16,789 nt of DNA from SXIZ01 sp040079795 (GCA_040079795.1 JBEBJQ010000086.1:1-16789), one strand, 5' to 3'. Positions 1-6,810 are shown, counted from the first letter of the stretch. Program-made: numbers and translations. The notes: generated by a model not told the origin, from the sequence alone.

Positions 1-6
1 GCAAAC

Positions 7-53
7 GGCTTCATTCAAAACTAGGCTATCTTAGCCCGAATGCTTTTGAAGCC
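7..53. repeat. imperfect inverted repeat upstream of the first gene
   Basis: GGCTTCATTC at 7-16 can pair with GAATG (39-43) and GAAGCC (48-53), leaving CTTTT bulged. A second small stem, GGCT/AGCC, sits inside. It is followed by a run of A, not T, on the plus strand, and there is no T run on the minus strand either, so it does not look like an intrinsic terminator. The rest of 1-124 shows no gene. It may be the 3' flank of a gene outside the window. Confidence 0.3.
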
Positions 54-124
54 AAAAAAGTCGCTTAGAAGAGTGTCCGTGAAATCCGGGCAAGATCATC
101 CCGTGAAAATAGCGTCTCAAGGAC

Positions 125-1039
125 ATGCACCCTAAATTAAGCGCATTACAAGCTCTGTTAAGCCCCTCGCCCCTAACCAGAATTATCGATCCTTGGTTAA
201 ACCAATTTGCGGTTGAATTATGGTTAAAACGGGATGACTTAATTCATCCGGTGATTTCGGGCAATAAATGGCGAAAATTAAAGTATGTTTTGCAACATGC
301 CTTGTCTGTGAATGCCGACACGCTTATCAGCATGGGCGGGGCGTATTCAAATCACTTGCATGCCCTGGCTTTTGCGGGGCAGTTTGTAGGGCTAAAAACC
401 ATTGGTTTAATCCGTGGGGAAAAGCAGCATCCTTTAAATCCGACGCTAAAAGATCTACAGCAATGGGGCATGACACTAAACTATATTCCCCGCCAGGATT
501 ACCGCCAACTTAGGCAATACCAAAATTGGCAGGCATTACCGGAATTATTGGCAGGACACTACTGGCTACCTGAAGGCGGCGCAGTAACCTTGGCGCTGCA
601 AGGGATTGCAGAGTTAGTTGCCGAAATAAACCAACCCGACGCAGTGTTATGCGTACCCTGTGGAACGGGGACCACACTGGCGGGAATAGTCGCGAATAGT
701 TCAGCGCAAAACACAATTCTGGGCTTTGCGGCCTTAAAAGGTGCTGATTTTTTAATCGAGGACGTGCAACGCTTATTACCGACAAACAATACCCCTAATA
801 ATTGGTCAATTAACCTGGATTATCATTGCGGCGGTTTTGGAAAAACCACGCCAGCACTGTTAGCGTTTATACAGCAATTTGAACAAACTACCGGCATCCC
901 TTTAGATCCGGTGTATACCGGAAAAATGCTGTTCGGAATTTATGATTTAATTGCGCAAGGTTACTTTCAACAAGGGCAACGGATTATTGCGCTGCATACC
1001 GGTGGGCTTCAGGGAAAACGCGGGCGGGTCGGCCAATAA
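125..1039 (+). CDS. PLP-dependent D-cysteine desulfhydrase / ACC deaminase family protein
   Basis: This is a 304-aa fold-type II PLP enzyme of the COG2515 family, probably cytosolic. Family members release ammonia from D-cysteine (with H2S and pyruvate) or from 1-aminocyclopropane-1-carboxylate. Visible landmarks are the PLP-binding lysine K48 in SGNKWRK, the SNH motif at 75-77, the conserved PEGG at 149-152, and the phosphate-binding GTGTT loop at 180-184. DPVYTGK is at 261-267 and HTGG at 291-294. In true ACC deaminases the last two motifs carry Glu (VYEGK) and Leu (HLGG). Here both are Thr, which favours D-cysteine desulfhydrase over ACC deaminase, although annotation pipelines often give the latter name. 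ATG 125 is the only usable start because an in-frame TAG lies at 110-112. The AAGGA just before it is very close to the ATG. The last 93 bp overlap the convergent minus-strand gene. The family is certain, the substrate is not. Confidence 0.88.
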   Translation: MHPKLSALQALLSPSPLTRIIDPWLNQFAVELWLKRDDLIHPVISGNKWRKLKYVLQHALSVNADTLISMGGAYSNHLHALAFAGQFVGLKTIGLIRGEKQHPLNPTLKDLQQWGMTLNYIPRQDYRQLRQYQNWQALPELLAGHYWLPEGGAVTLALQGIAELVAEINQPDAVLCVPCGTGTTLAGIVANSSAQNTILGFAALKGADFLIEDVQRLLPTNNTPNNWSINLDYHCGGFGKTTPALLAFIQQFEQTTGIPLDPVYTGKMLFGIYDLIAQGYFQQGQRIIALHTGGLQGKRGRVGQ

Positions 1040-1597
1040 ATAGTAAAGGTCAGCCTTTTTGGTTGGCAATGGCGGGCGATAGCGTTTATCTAAGCTCTGG
1101 TCAATTTTAACAGCCAAGCTTTCCACCGCTTTTTGGGTTAAGCTTTGGTCGCCGCCTTTGGTTTCAACAATGTAATTGCCAATAAGTTGAGCGTTATCAA
1201 CGCGTATCAAATGCCCGATTAGATAGGCGAACAAAAAACTGGGTTTGTGCAGGCGTCCAACCAGAACAAAACCAGCTTTAACTTTTTTAGCCAGTTCCGC
1301 AGCGATATCATGATGATCAAACAAATAGCCAAATCCGGCATTTGCTTGCGTTTGGTCATCCAACGGCAGCGAAACAATTTCATAGCCTGCGCTTTTAAGC
1401 TCGTTCTCCAGGAAGCCTTTAATACTGGCAGTACGTTTTATTTCAGAGGGTATTCTGGGCGCTAAGGTTAAATCGTTTAATTCAAAATCCAGAATGGCAA
1501 TTCGCGGAGCCGCCTGTGCGAAATGAAATAACACAGACAAGAGCAGGATGATGAGAAAATTTTGCACTTCTAATAGAACTTTTAGGTTTGAGGGCAC
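947..1597 (-). CDS. exported DUF3280/DUF2380-like protein of unknown function
   Basis: This is a 216-aa protein with a signal peptide: a hydrophobic core at about 14-26 and probable cleavage after AQA (about 27-29). The conserved core follows: RIAILDFELND (32-42), RTASIKGFLE (55-64), GYLFDHHD (90-97), VLVGRLHKPSFLFAYL (111-126) and a late IVETKGG (143-149). I recall this pattern from DUF3280/DUF2380 proteins in methylotroph genomes, where the function is unknown. The DFELND and GRLHKPS blocks suggest a Rossmann-like periplasmic fold, but that is inference. The start is GTG at 1597, preceded by TAAGG at a good distance; an out-of-frame ATG overlaps it. The C-terminal tail after about residue 170 looks unlike the conserved core. 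Its last 31 codons lie antisense to the end of the PLP enzyme gene. It lies 65 bp downstream of smbP, probably in the same transcript. Confidence 0.8.
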   Translation of the reverse strand: MPSNLKVLLEVQNFLIILLLSVLFHFAQAAPRIAILDFELNDLTLAPRIPSEIKRTASIKGFLENELKSAGYEIVSLPLDDQTQANAGFGYLFDHHDIAAELAKKVKAGFVLVGRLHKPSFLFAYLIGHLIRVDNAQLIGNYIVETKGGDQSLTQKAVESLAVKIDQSLDKRYRPPLPTKKADLYYLLADPPAFSLKPTGMQRNNPLPLLKVTLRN

Positions 1598-1613
1598 ATT
1601 TTAACCTTAACAA

Positions 1614-1648
1614 CGGCAGGAGCTAACATAATCACTAGTCCCCTGCCG
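1614..1648. repeat. 7-bp inverted repeat between smbP and the DUF3280-like gene
   Basis: CGGCAGG (1614-1620) and CCTGCCG (1642-1648) are exact inverted repeats separated by 21 nt. On the minus strand the stem is followed by TTGTTAAGG, which is not a U tract and contains the next gene's ribosome-binding site. It is therefore more likely an mRNA structure, perhaps differential stability or attenuation between the two genes, than a full terminator. Confidence 0.35.
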
Positions 1649-1662
1649 CACTTAGTTAAGGA

Positions 1663-2007
1663 TTACTGGCCAATTGATTTACGCATGTGCACCATGGCTT
1701 CTTCAGTATGCTTAGTACCTGCACCAGCATCCCCTTTTTTAGCCGTCGCGATAGCTTCTTTTAGGTGCTTAATGGCATCAGTCATGTGGACATGCGCTTC
1801 AGCATGTTCTTTTTCAGCCGCTTCCGCATGCTTTAAGCCTTCTTCAGCATGCTTAACCAATTGATCCGCATGACCATCTTGTCCATGTGCGGTAGCCATC
1901 GCTGAATGCTCTAGCGCCATGGCCGTATGGTGTTCAGTTGCAAAAGCTTGAGCACTTAAACAAAGCGCTAACACGCCCATTGGGATAATTAAAGATTTGA
2001 GTTTCAT
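1663..2007 (-). CDS. smbP: SmbP-like small periplasmic metal-binding protein
   Basis: This is a 114-aa precursor with a clean signal peptide (MKLK, hydrophobic core 5-19, cleavage near AFA at 21-23). The mature part is Ala/His/Glu/Lys-rich and predicted all-helical, with 13 histidines. Many are exactly seven residues apart (34/41, 46/53/60, 74/81, 100/107), the heptad spacing known from SmbP of Nitrosomonas europaea, a copper-binding periplasmic protein of very similar length. Cu(II) or other divalent metal buffering in the periplasm is therefore the likely role. A longer reading frame begins 25 codons upstream. I chose the ATG at 2007 because AAGGGG precedes it by 8 nt and it starts exactly at the signal peptide. 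It lies downstream of dsbD and upstream of an exported unknown gene on the same strand. A candidate promoter lies at 2102-2130. The single cysteine (C16) is inside the signal peptide, so the mature protein has none and is not a DsbD substrate. Confidence 0.85.
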   Translation of the reverse strand: MKLKSLIIPMGVLALCLSAQAFATEHHTAMALEHSAMATAHGQDGHADQLVKHAEEGLKHAEAAEKEHAEAHVHMTDAIKHLKEAIATAKKGDAGAGTKHTEEAMVHMRKSIGQ

Positions 2008-2101
2008 AACACATTCCCCTTCATAATTATTGTATTTATAGTAATAACTGCTTTTAAAGATTATCGTAAATAACCCTCTCAATCATAAGCAGCTATTTAA
2101 G

Positions 2102-2130
2102 GGTATATCACCCAACAATATAAAAGTCAA
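2102..2130 (-). promoter_or_regulatory. candidate sigma-70 promoter for smbP
   Basis: On the minus strand TTGACT (2130-2125) and TATACC (2107-2102) are separated by 17 nt, leaving a leader of roughly 90 nt to the smbP start. The -10 region overlaps a small dyad, GGGTGATATACCC (2113-2101), whose GGGT and ACCC arms could bind a regulator. This would let smbP be expressed independently of dsbD. The elements are a reasonable consensus match by eye, no more. Confidence 0.45.
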
Positions 2131-2181
2131 CACCCATAGGATCAGATTTTTATAACTTAAACCACCCTATAGCTTGCCATG

Positions 2182-4083
2182 CTAGTCTGACAATTCGGCA
2201 AACTTAGTCAACTCGGCAACCATTCTTTGAGCCGCTTTATAATCCGTACCTGACCAGCTTAATTTGCCATCCGGTGCCAAAATAGCAAAATAAGGCAGCC
2301 CAATTTTTAATTGCCGATGCAGGGTATCTTCGCGGAAAGCTTCAAAATCAGGCTCTTTGTCTACCAGTTTTACCGCTATCGCCTTTTCCCTCAACGCCTG
2401 ATTAAGCGCTTTATTGTTGGCGGTTTCGACTTTAAACGCCAAACAATTTGAACACCAGCTCGCATAAAAGTCGATAAACACTGGTTTACCGGTTTGTTGC
2501 GCCACTTTTTGCGCGGCAGCAAGATTCCGATACCAAGGGATACCAGCTTCTTTTTCTACAAAAGGCAGCACATTAGCCTTGTTCGAGCGATTATTAGCAT
2601 TAGCACCGGCTGCGAAGGAAAATTCGTGGGCATTGCCCTGAAGCGTATTGATGCGGAGCATTTGTGTAATACTCGCAGTCACTAACCATCCACCAACTAA
2701 CAACGACATGACACCGTAGAAATGCCGCATTTTTTTATTCGGCTTGGCATCTATAGGGAGCAACGTCAAAACATTGCACTGCACAATAGCTATCCATACC
2801 CCCAACATGCCGATAGCTAAAATCAAGGTTGTCGAATACCCGATACCCAATACGCCCAAGCCTTTTTCCAGATAATTAAATGCAAAATACAAAATCACAA
2901 AACCGAAAGCATATTTAACTTTATTCATCCAATAGCCTGCTTTAGGCAATTTTTTAAACTTCAGCACACTAAGCAGAAAAAACGGCAAGCCGACACCCAA
3001 ACCGAAACCTGCCACTAATAGGCTACCTTGTGCAGAAATACCCAATTTATCCCAAAAGCCTAATTGTTGATTCAGCAAAGCTAACGCACTCGCTTTAGCC
3101 GAAATCTTATCGGCCACTTGTAATAACAGTGCAAACACAATCGGCCCAACACACGGAGAAATCACCAGCCCCGCTACACTGCCCATCAGCCAGGTTCCGG
3201 TCAAGCCTTTAACACGGGAAGAATGTTGGTCTAGGGCATTTACTTCATTTTGCATAAAACCCAGTTCATAAAAACCTAACAAGGCCAGGGCAAAAAAAGC
3301 AAAAAACACCGCAAACGCAATATTGACCCAAGCGGATTGCATTAAGGTATTAAAAGCCCCCCCTGACATGCCCGCCGCTAAGCCCAGTAGCATGTATGTG
3401 CCTATAATGCCAAGCAAATACACCAGCGCATGTTGTTTTTCTTTTTCAGGGACACCCTGGGCACGGTTAACAATAACCATCGACGTAATCGGCAGCATTG
3501 GATAGACACACGGGGTAGCCACTGACAACAGCCCAGCCATAAACATTAACCCAAACAGTATCAGGGTATTATTTTGATTGTTCTGAAACAGTGCCAATAA
3601 GCGCTCCATAAAACTGCTGGACACCCTAGGCGGAGGCAAAGGCAACGCTACGACTGCGAGTTGCGTGCGGTAACACACGTTAGTGATTTCATTGCACAGT
3701 TGATAACGAACAGTCAAATTAACCGTTTTTGCGATATTGGCATCGGCCTGATTTAACCAAAGCGTATAATCACCAATGCCGCGCAAAACAGTAGCTTTAA
3801 GCATGCTGTCATAAGTTCCGGCCGGTTTATACAGCTTAGCGATGGTTAAACCAGCAGTTGCTAACGCAGCTTCCGGATCAAGCATGACCGGTAAATAAAT
3901 TTGCTCATCCCCTTCATCCAGATACACATGATGTTCTTTGGGTACGGTTAATCTGATCTGATAGTACGCGGGCCAAGCTTGGGGGTTTACCGGACGAACA
4001 CTCAGTACGGCGGAGGGGCTTTCAGCAAAAGCCACCCCCTCAGCAAAAATCCATAACAAGCATATTGCTAGAAAGTTTTTCAT
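2182..4083 (-). CDS. dsbD: thiol:disulfide interchange protein DsbD
   Basis: This 633-aa inner-membrane protein passes electrons from cytosolic thioredoxin to periplasmic thiol proteins such as DsbC, DsbG and CcmG-type partners. All three modules are present. After a signal peptide (1-20) comes the N-terminal immunoglobulin-like domain, with its cysteine pair C130/C137 in CNEITNVC. Next is the multi-helix membrane domain (about 172-475), with the redox pair C192 (ATPCVYP) and C311 (SPCVGP). Last is the C-terminal thioredoxin-like domain, with C544/C547 in WCSNC and the cis-proline region GLPYF at 595-599. It is longer than E. coli DsbD (565 aa). The extra length is mainly in the N-terminal domain and in loops of the membrane domain, e.g. 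about 325-350. The start ATG is preceded by AGGGA at good spacing. Downstream on the same strand are smbP and an exported unknown, an envelope-related set. I see no strong promoter upstream. Confidence 0.96.
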   Translation of the reverse strand: MKNFLAICLLWIFAEGVAFAESPSAVLSVRPVNPQAWPAYYQIRLTVPKEHHVYLDEGDEQIYLPVMLDPEAALATAGLTIAKLYKPAGTYDSMLKATVLRGIGDYTLWLNQADANIAKTVNLTVRYQLCNEITNVCYRTQLAVVALPLPPPRVSSSFMERLLALFQNNQNNTLILFGLMFMAGLLSVATPCVYPMLPITSMVIVNRAQGVPEKEKQHALVYLLGIIGTYMLLGLAAGMSGGAFNTLMQSAWVNIAFAVFFAFFALALLGFYELGFMQNEVNALDQHSSRVKGLTGTWLMGSVAGLVISPCVGPIVFALLLQVADKISAKASALALLNQQLGFWDKLGISAQGSLLVAGFGLGVGLPFFLLSVLKFKKLPKAGYWMNKVKYAFGFVILYFAFNYLEKGLGVLGIGYSTTLILAIGMLGVWIAIVQCNVLTLLPIDAKPNKKMRHFYGVMSLLVGGWLVTASITQMLRINTLQGNAHEFSFAAGANANNRSNKANVLPFVEKEAGIPWYRNLAAAQKVAQQTGKPVFIDFYASWCSNCLAFKVETANNKALNQALREKAIAVKLVDKEPDFEAFREDTLHRQLKIGLPYFAILAPDGKLSWSGTDYKAAQRMVAELTKFAELSD

Positions 4084-4338
4084 TTGCTTTCCCTTATATC
4101 AATAAGAGAGGTTAGCCACCCCAAGCGGCCAGGGTGTACTGCCTCACCCCTGAAGCACATGGCTATGATTCAAAAGGCTATACGTTTATTAGCGATATTC
4201 CCCGTAGGAAAGCTGTTAAACAACTTCAAGGAACCACCGACCGTTAATCGCATATCTTATTAAAAAGGTTCTAAGCAAATTCGTTATAGCTGGTACTTTT
4301 GGATTACTGATTACATCTCAAACGTTTAAAGTCCCAAT

Positions 4339-4356
4339 TTTGGCATTAATGCCAAA
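4339..4356. repeat. perfect 18-bp palindrome
   Basis: TTTGGCATTAATGCCAAA reads identically on both strands with no central gap. It lies 255 bp upstream of the dsbD start and 610 bp before the esterase start. The form suits an operator for a dimeric regulator, but no second copy was seen in the window and no regulator can be named. Confidence 0.55.
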
Positions 4357-4453
4357 GGAAAAAACGCACCCTAGGTACTTCATTAAGTGCGATAGGCCGT
4401 TAGTCACGGGCAGAACGAGACCCTGCAACCACCACAAAAACGGCAGCTTTACA

Positions 4454-4467
4454 CTTGACTGGTCAAG
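4454..4467. repeat. inverted repeat CTTGAC-TG-GTCAAG
   Basis: The two 6-bp arms are exact inverted complements around a 2-bp centre. It lies 98 bp after the 18-bp palindrome and just before the recognisable IS3 remnant. It could be an operator half-site pair or chance. Confidence 0.3.
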
Positions 4468-4472
4468 CTTAA

Positions 4473-4490
4473 TTTTTGCGGCCGCAAAAA
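4473..4490. repeat. perfect 18-bp palindrome inside the IS3 remnant
   Basis: TTTTTGCGGCCGCAAAAA is a perfect palindrome with a GCGGCCGC core and A/T arms. It falls within degraded OrfA codons, so it may have arisen by drift. It is listed because it is the second exact 18-bp palindrome within 152 bp. Confidence 0.45.
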
Positions 4491-4948
4491 AAGAATGAAA
4501 AGCTGCTTATGGAGCGCGAAATAATAAAAAATGCCGCAACCCTCTTTGCCAAGAAAATCGAATAATGTTTAGGTTTATGCGGGAGCAACAGAAGACTTAC
4601 CCTATAACCATGTTATGTAAAGCCACGGAAGCCAGTGCCAATGCATTTTATATCTCTAGGGCACAAATGCCTGATTTAATACGCCAGAGGATACTGTTAA
4701 AAACAAATGTCCGGTTTTAGTTAAACATTACCGTTACAGCTAGGCGAAGATTACATGACAAGCCGGTTTCAGGAGGTGCTGATATGCGCCTCGAGGAAAT
4801 GCGTCAAATAAAGCCCAAAAGCGAAGCAAAAAATAAGTTCTTGTATATTATTGAATCACTTTCAGTAAGCTTGTTTGTATTTGTAAATAATCCTGTAATA
4901 AATACCCTGTTATATAAGGGACTATTGTTGAATATACTCACTGTATAA
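4473..4948 (+). pseudogene. decayed IS3-family transposase (OrfA C-terminus and OrfB N-terminus)
   Basis: In one frame, 4473-4562 encodes a block reading NEKLLMEREIIKNAATLFAK, the usual end of IS3-family OrfA (compare ENERLxMERDILKKAAAFFAKE). It stops at TAA 4563-4565, overlapping by one base an ATG at 4565. That ATG begins a second block in the -1 frame, with FMREQQKTYPITMLCKATEA followed by NAFYISRA, which matches the start of OrfB (FIxEHRxxYPVxxMCRxLxVSxSGFYxW). The -1 relation of the two frames is the IS3 layout. OrfB is broken by TAG at 4718. The same frame then continues with RRLHDKPVSGGADMRLEEMR at about 4745-4804, like the YGSRRLHxxL...GRxxVRRLM segment. It ends at TAA 4946. The DDE catalytic core is missing and no terminal inverted repeats were recognised, so this is a dead fossil. 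Confidence 0.72.
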
Positions 4949-4965
4949 AAGCCTCAAAATGCACT

Positions 4966-5925
4966 ATGAATACCGTTAAATATGATTTTGACCCCAGCTA
5001 TGGTTACTCGCTTAAGCAATTGTTAGCAATACAGCCCCCGAAAGAACCCCAAGATTTCGACGACTTTTGGCAAACGCGCTATCAAAAAGCCTTAAGCATT
5101 GCTGCCCAACCACAGACCCAAATCATCAGTGAAGACACGCATGGCTGGCGGGTATTTGATATACGGTATACATCTACCGAGCATTTTCCGATTCGTGGCT
5201 GGCTATTACTACCGACATCTGGGGTGGTTAAGCGTGGCTTTATTATCGGGCACGGCTATGGCGGACGGGATGCACCGGATTATGACCTGCCTTTTAAAGA
5301 GGCTGCGTTATTGTTCCCCTGCTTTCGGGGCTTATCGCTCAGCATCCAACCGTCCATTTCTGCCGACCCTTATTGGCATGTCCGGCATAATATTGACCAA
5401 AAAGATCAATATATTCTAGGTGGTTGTGTTGAGGACGTATGGTTGGCGGTTAGCGCAATGTTATCGCTATTTCCACACACCGCAGGACACTTAGGGTATC
5501 TGGGGACGAGTTTTGGCGGGGGCATTGGTGCGTTGGCACTGACGTGGGAATCGCGCATCGCCAGAGGCCACCTCAATGTGCCCTCGTTTGGCCATCATCC
5601 TTTACGCTTAAGACTGGCAACGGTTGGCAGCGCGCATAGTGTCCAGCAATATTATCAACACCATAAAAAATCGACCCTCAAAATTTTACGTTACTACGAT
5701 GCAGCGCTCGCGGCAAAGCGAATGACGATGCCTATCCATTGCGCCTGCGCAAAATACGACCCCTGCGTCGCGCCGCCGGGGCAGTTTGCCATATTCAATG
5801 CCTTACCTAAACCAAAACAGCTATTCGTCCTGGAGGCAGGGCATCACGATTATCCCACTCAGAGGCAGCAATCCTCCAAGCTTATGGCTGAACTCACTGC
5901 GTTTTTTGCGCTGCTTAGCCAATAA
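4966..5925 (+). CDS. CE7-type acetyl esterase (acetylxylan esterase / cephalosporin-C deacetylase family)
   Basis: This is a 319-aa alpha/beta hydrolase of the AXE1/CE7 family (members are typically about 320 aa). It would remove acetyl groups from small substrates such as acetylated xylo-oligosaccharides. There is no signal peptide, so it is cytosolic. The N-terminal PQDFDDFWQTR (28-38) is typical of the family. The oxyanion-hole HGYGG is at 96-100 and the RGLS block at 121-124. The likely triad is S182 in GTSFGG, D265 in CAKYDPCVAP, and H293 in EAGHHDY. Family members normally show GGSQGG around the serine, so GTSFGG is a departure. No clear Shine-Dalgarno precedes ATG 4966, and no good -35/-10 pair was found. 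A second esterase follows after 29 bp, so the two are probably co-transcribed. It sits directly after an IS3 fossil. Substrate unknown. Confidence 0.85.
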   Translation: MNTVKYDFDPSYGYSLKQLLAIQPPKEPQDFDDFWQTRYQKALSIAAQPQTQIISEDTHGWRVFDIRYTSTEHFPIRGWLLLPTSGVVKRGFIIGHGYGGRDAPDYDLPFKEAALLFPCFRGLSLSIQPSISADPYWHVRHNIDQKDQYILGGCVEDVWLAVSAMLSLFPHTAGHLGYLGTSFGGGIGALALTWESRIARGHLNVPSFGHHPLRLRLATVGSAHSVQQYYQHHKKSTLKILRYYDAALAAKRMTMPIHCACAKYDPCVAPPGQFAIFNALPKPKQLFVLEAGHHDYPTQRQQSSKLMAELTAFFALLSQ

Positions 5926-5954
5926 AGTCACTGACATCTGCACGGGAGAATTAA

Positions 5955-6683
5955 ATGAATCGCGAATATCACAAAGCCTGGAGTGATCGGTTAGGTCGTG
6001 ATATGGAACTACTGGTATTTGGTCATGCCGGTGCCAAAGTATTGGTTTTCCCTTCCCGCTTTGGGCGCTTTTATGAATATGAAAAATTAGGCATGGTGGA
6101 GGTTTTAAAACACAAAATCGAACAAGGCTGGTTACAACTGTATTGTATAGATAGCATTGATACCGAAAGTTTTTACTGTAAATGGGCGCATCCATCCGGA
6201 CGTATTCAACGCCATATAGACTATGAAGAATATATTCTGAATGAAGTTTTACCTTTTATGCAAAACCGCAACCAGCACGAATGCCTTATTTCACATGGTT
6301 TAAGTCTTGGCGCATTTCACGCCGCCAATATCGCCTTTCGTTACCCGCAATTTTTTAAAAAACTGGTGGCCTTCTCGGGCCGTTATGACCTTACCCAGGC
6401 AGTAGAGTGCTTTGATGATCTTTTTGATGGTTTTTATAACGAAAATATTTATTTTCATACCCCCAACCACTTTTTACCTAATCTTGATTGCTCCTGGCGT
6501 TTAAGTAAATTAAGGGCAATGGATATTACTTTAGTAATTGGTCAAGAAGATCCCTTTTTACAAAATAACGAACGCTTAAGCTCGATATTACAGGAAAAAG
6601 CCATCCCACATCAATTTGTGGTTTGGGACGATAGGGCACACAGTGGCTATTATTGGCGGCGCATGGCGGCTCTCTACATCTGA
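5955..6683 (+). CDS. esterase family protein (putative esterase, alpha/beta hydrolase)
   Basis: This is a 242-aa cytosolic hydrolase of the putative-esterase (esterase D-like, PF00756) family. The N-terminal part has LLVFGHAGAKVLVFPSRFGR (19-38), characteristic of this subgroup. The nucleophile elbow is HGLSLGA with S117; many relatives show GxSxGAYHA at this point. The other triad members are probably D199 in GQEDP and H229 in DDRAHSGYYWRRM, the conserved C-terminal signature. Length is normal. A good ribosome-binding site (GGGAGA) precedes ATG 5955. It starts 29 bp after the CE7 esterase, so they form a likely two-gene operon of carbohydrate or acyl ester hydrolases. Its stop codon is 2 nt upstream of the PhoB box of the next gene. 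The real substrate cannot be told from sequence. Confidence 0.85.
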   Translation: MNREYHKAWSDRLGRDMELLVFGHAGAKVLVFPSRFGRFYEYEKLGMVEVLKHKIEQGWLQLYCIDSIDTESFYCKWAHPSGRIQRHIDYEEYILNEVLPFMQNRNQHECLISHGLSLGAFHAANIAFRYPQFFKKLVAFSGRYDLTQAVECFDDLFDGFYNENIYFHTPNHFLPNLDCSWRLSKLRAMDITLVIGQEDPFLQNNERLSSILQEKAIPHQFVVWDDRAHSGYYWRRMAALYI

Positions 6684-6685
6684 AC

Positions 6686-6719
6686 ATGTCATCCTCCTGT
6701 CACACGCTTGAATTAATAT
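6686..6719 (+). promoter_or_regulatory. PhoB box and -10 element driving phoA
   Basis: ATGTCATCCTCCTGTCAC (6686-6703) contains two TGTCA repeats 11 bp apart, the spacing of the Pho box (CTGTCAT-N4-CTGTCAC). Thirteen of the 14 bases in the two heptamers match. Ten nt after the box comes TAATAT (6714-6719), the same gap I recall for the -10 of E. coli phoA. This predicts activation by PhoB under phosphate limitation, with transcription starting near 6726. Confidence 0.8.
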
Positions 6720-6735
6720 CTGAGCCACCTGATTA

Positions 6736-6754
6736 GCTGCGTTATCAACGCAGC
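6736..6754 (+). promoter_or_regulatory. hairpin in the phoA 5' leader
   Basis: GCTGCGTT (6736-6743) and AACGCAGC (6747-6754) form a perfect 8-bp stem with loop ATC. It lies after the predicted transcription start and 56 bp before the phoA ATG. There is no T tract after it, so it is probably a 5' stabilising stem or a weak end signal for the upstream esterase transcript. Confidence 0.5.
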
Positions 6755-6810
6755 ATCTGGAAATAAAGATATTTTAGCCATTTATATAGTGTATCCAGGA
6801 GAGTGCCAGC

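Larger units (their letters stand above)
4084..4472. other. non-coding stretch upstream of dsbD
   Basis: No convincing gene on either strand; open stretches are about 40 codons or less and resemble nothing I recognise. It should contain the dsbD promoter reading leftward, but no good -35/-10 pair is visible. It holds a perfect 18-bp palindrome (4339-4356) and a second inverted repeat (4454-4467), listed separately. The plus-strand stretch just before 4473 (codons reading LTGQA at 4455-4469) is in frame with the transposase remnant and may be more of it. Confidence 0.5.

Noticed and set aside
4159..4260. Short frames such as YDSKGYTFISDIPRRKAV in the dsbD upstream gap
   Set aside because: About 40 codons, no start with a ribosome-binding site and no recognised similarity; expected by chance.
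4486..4493. A-rich AAAAAAG as a working -1 frameshift site of the IS3 element
   Set aside because: It is in the right phase for slippage, but the -1 frame meets TGA at 4496-4498, so no fusion product can be made now.
5821..6195. 124-codon minus-strand frame across the two esterase genes
   Set aside because: It lies antisense to two well-supported genes, has no family match and no ribosome-binding site.
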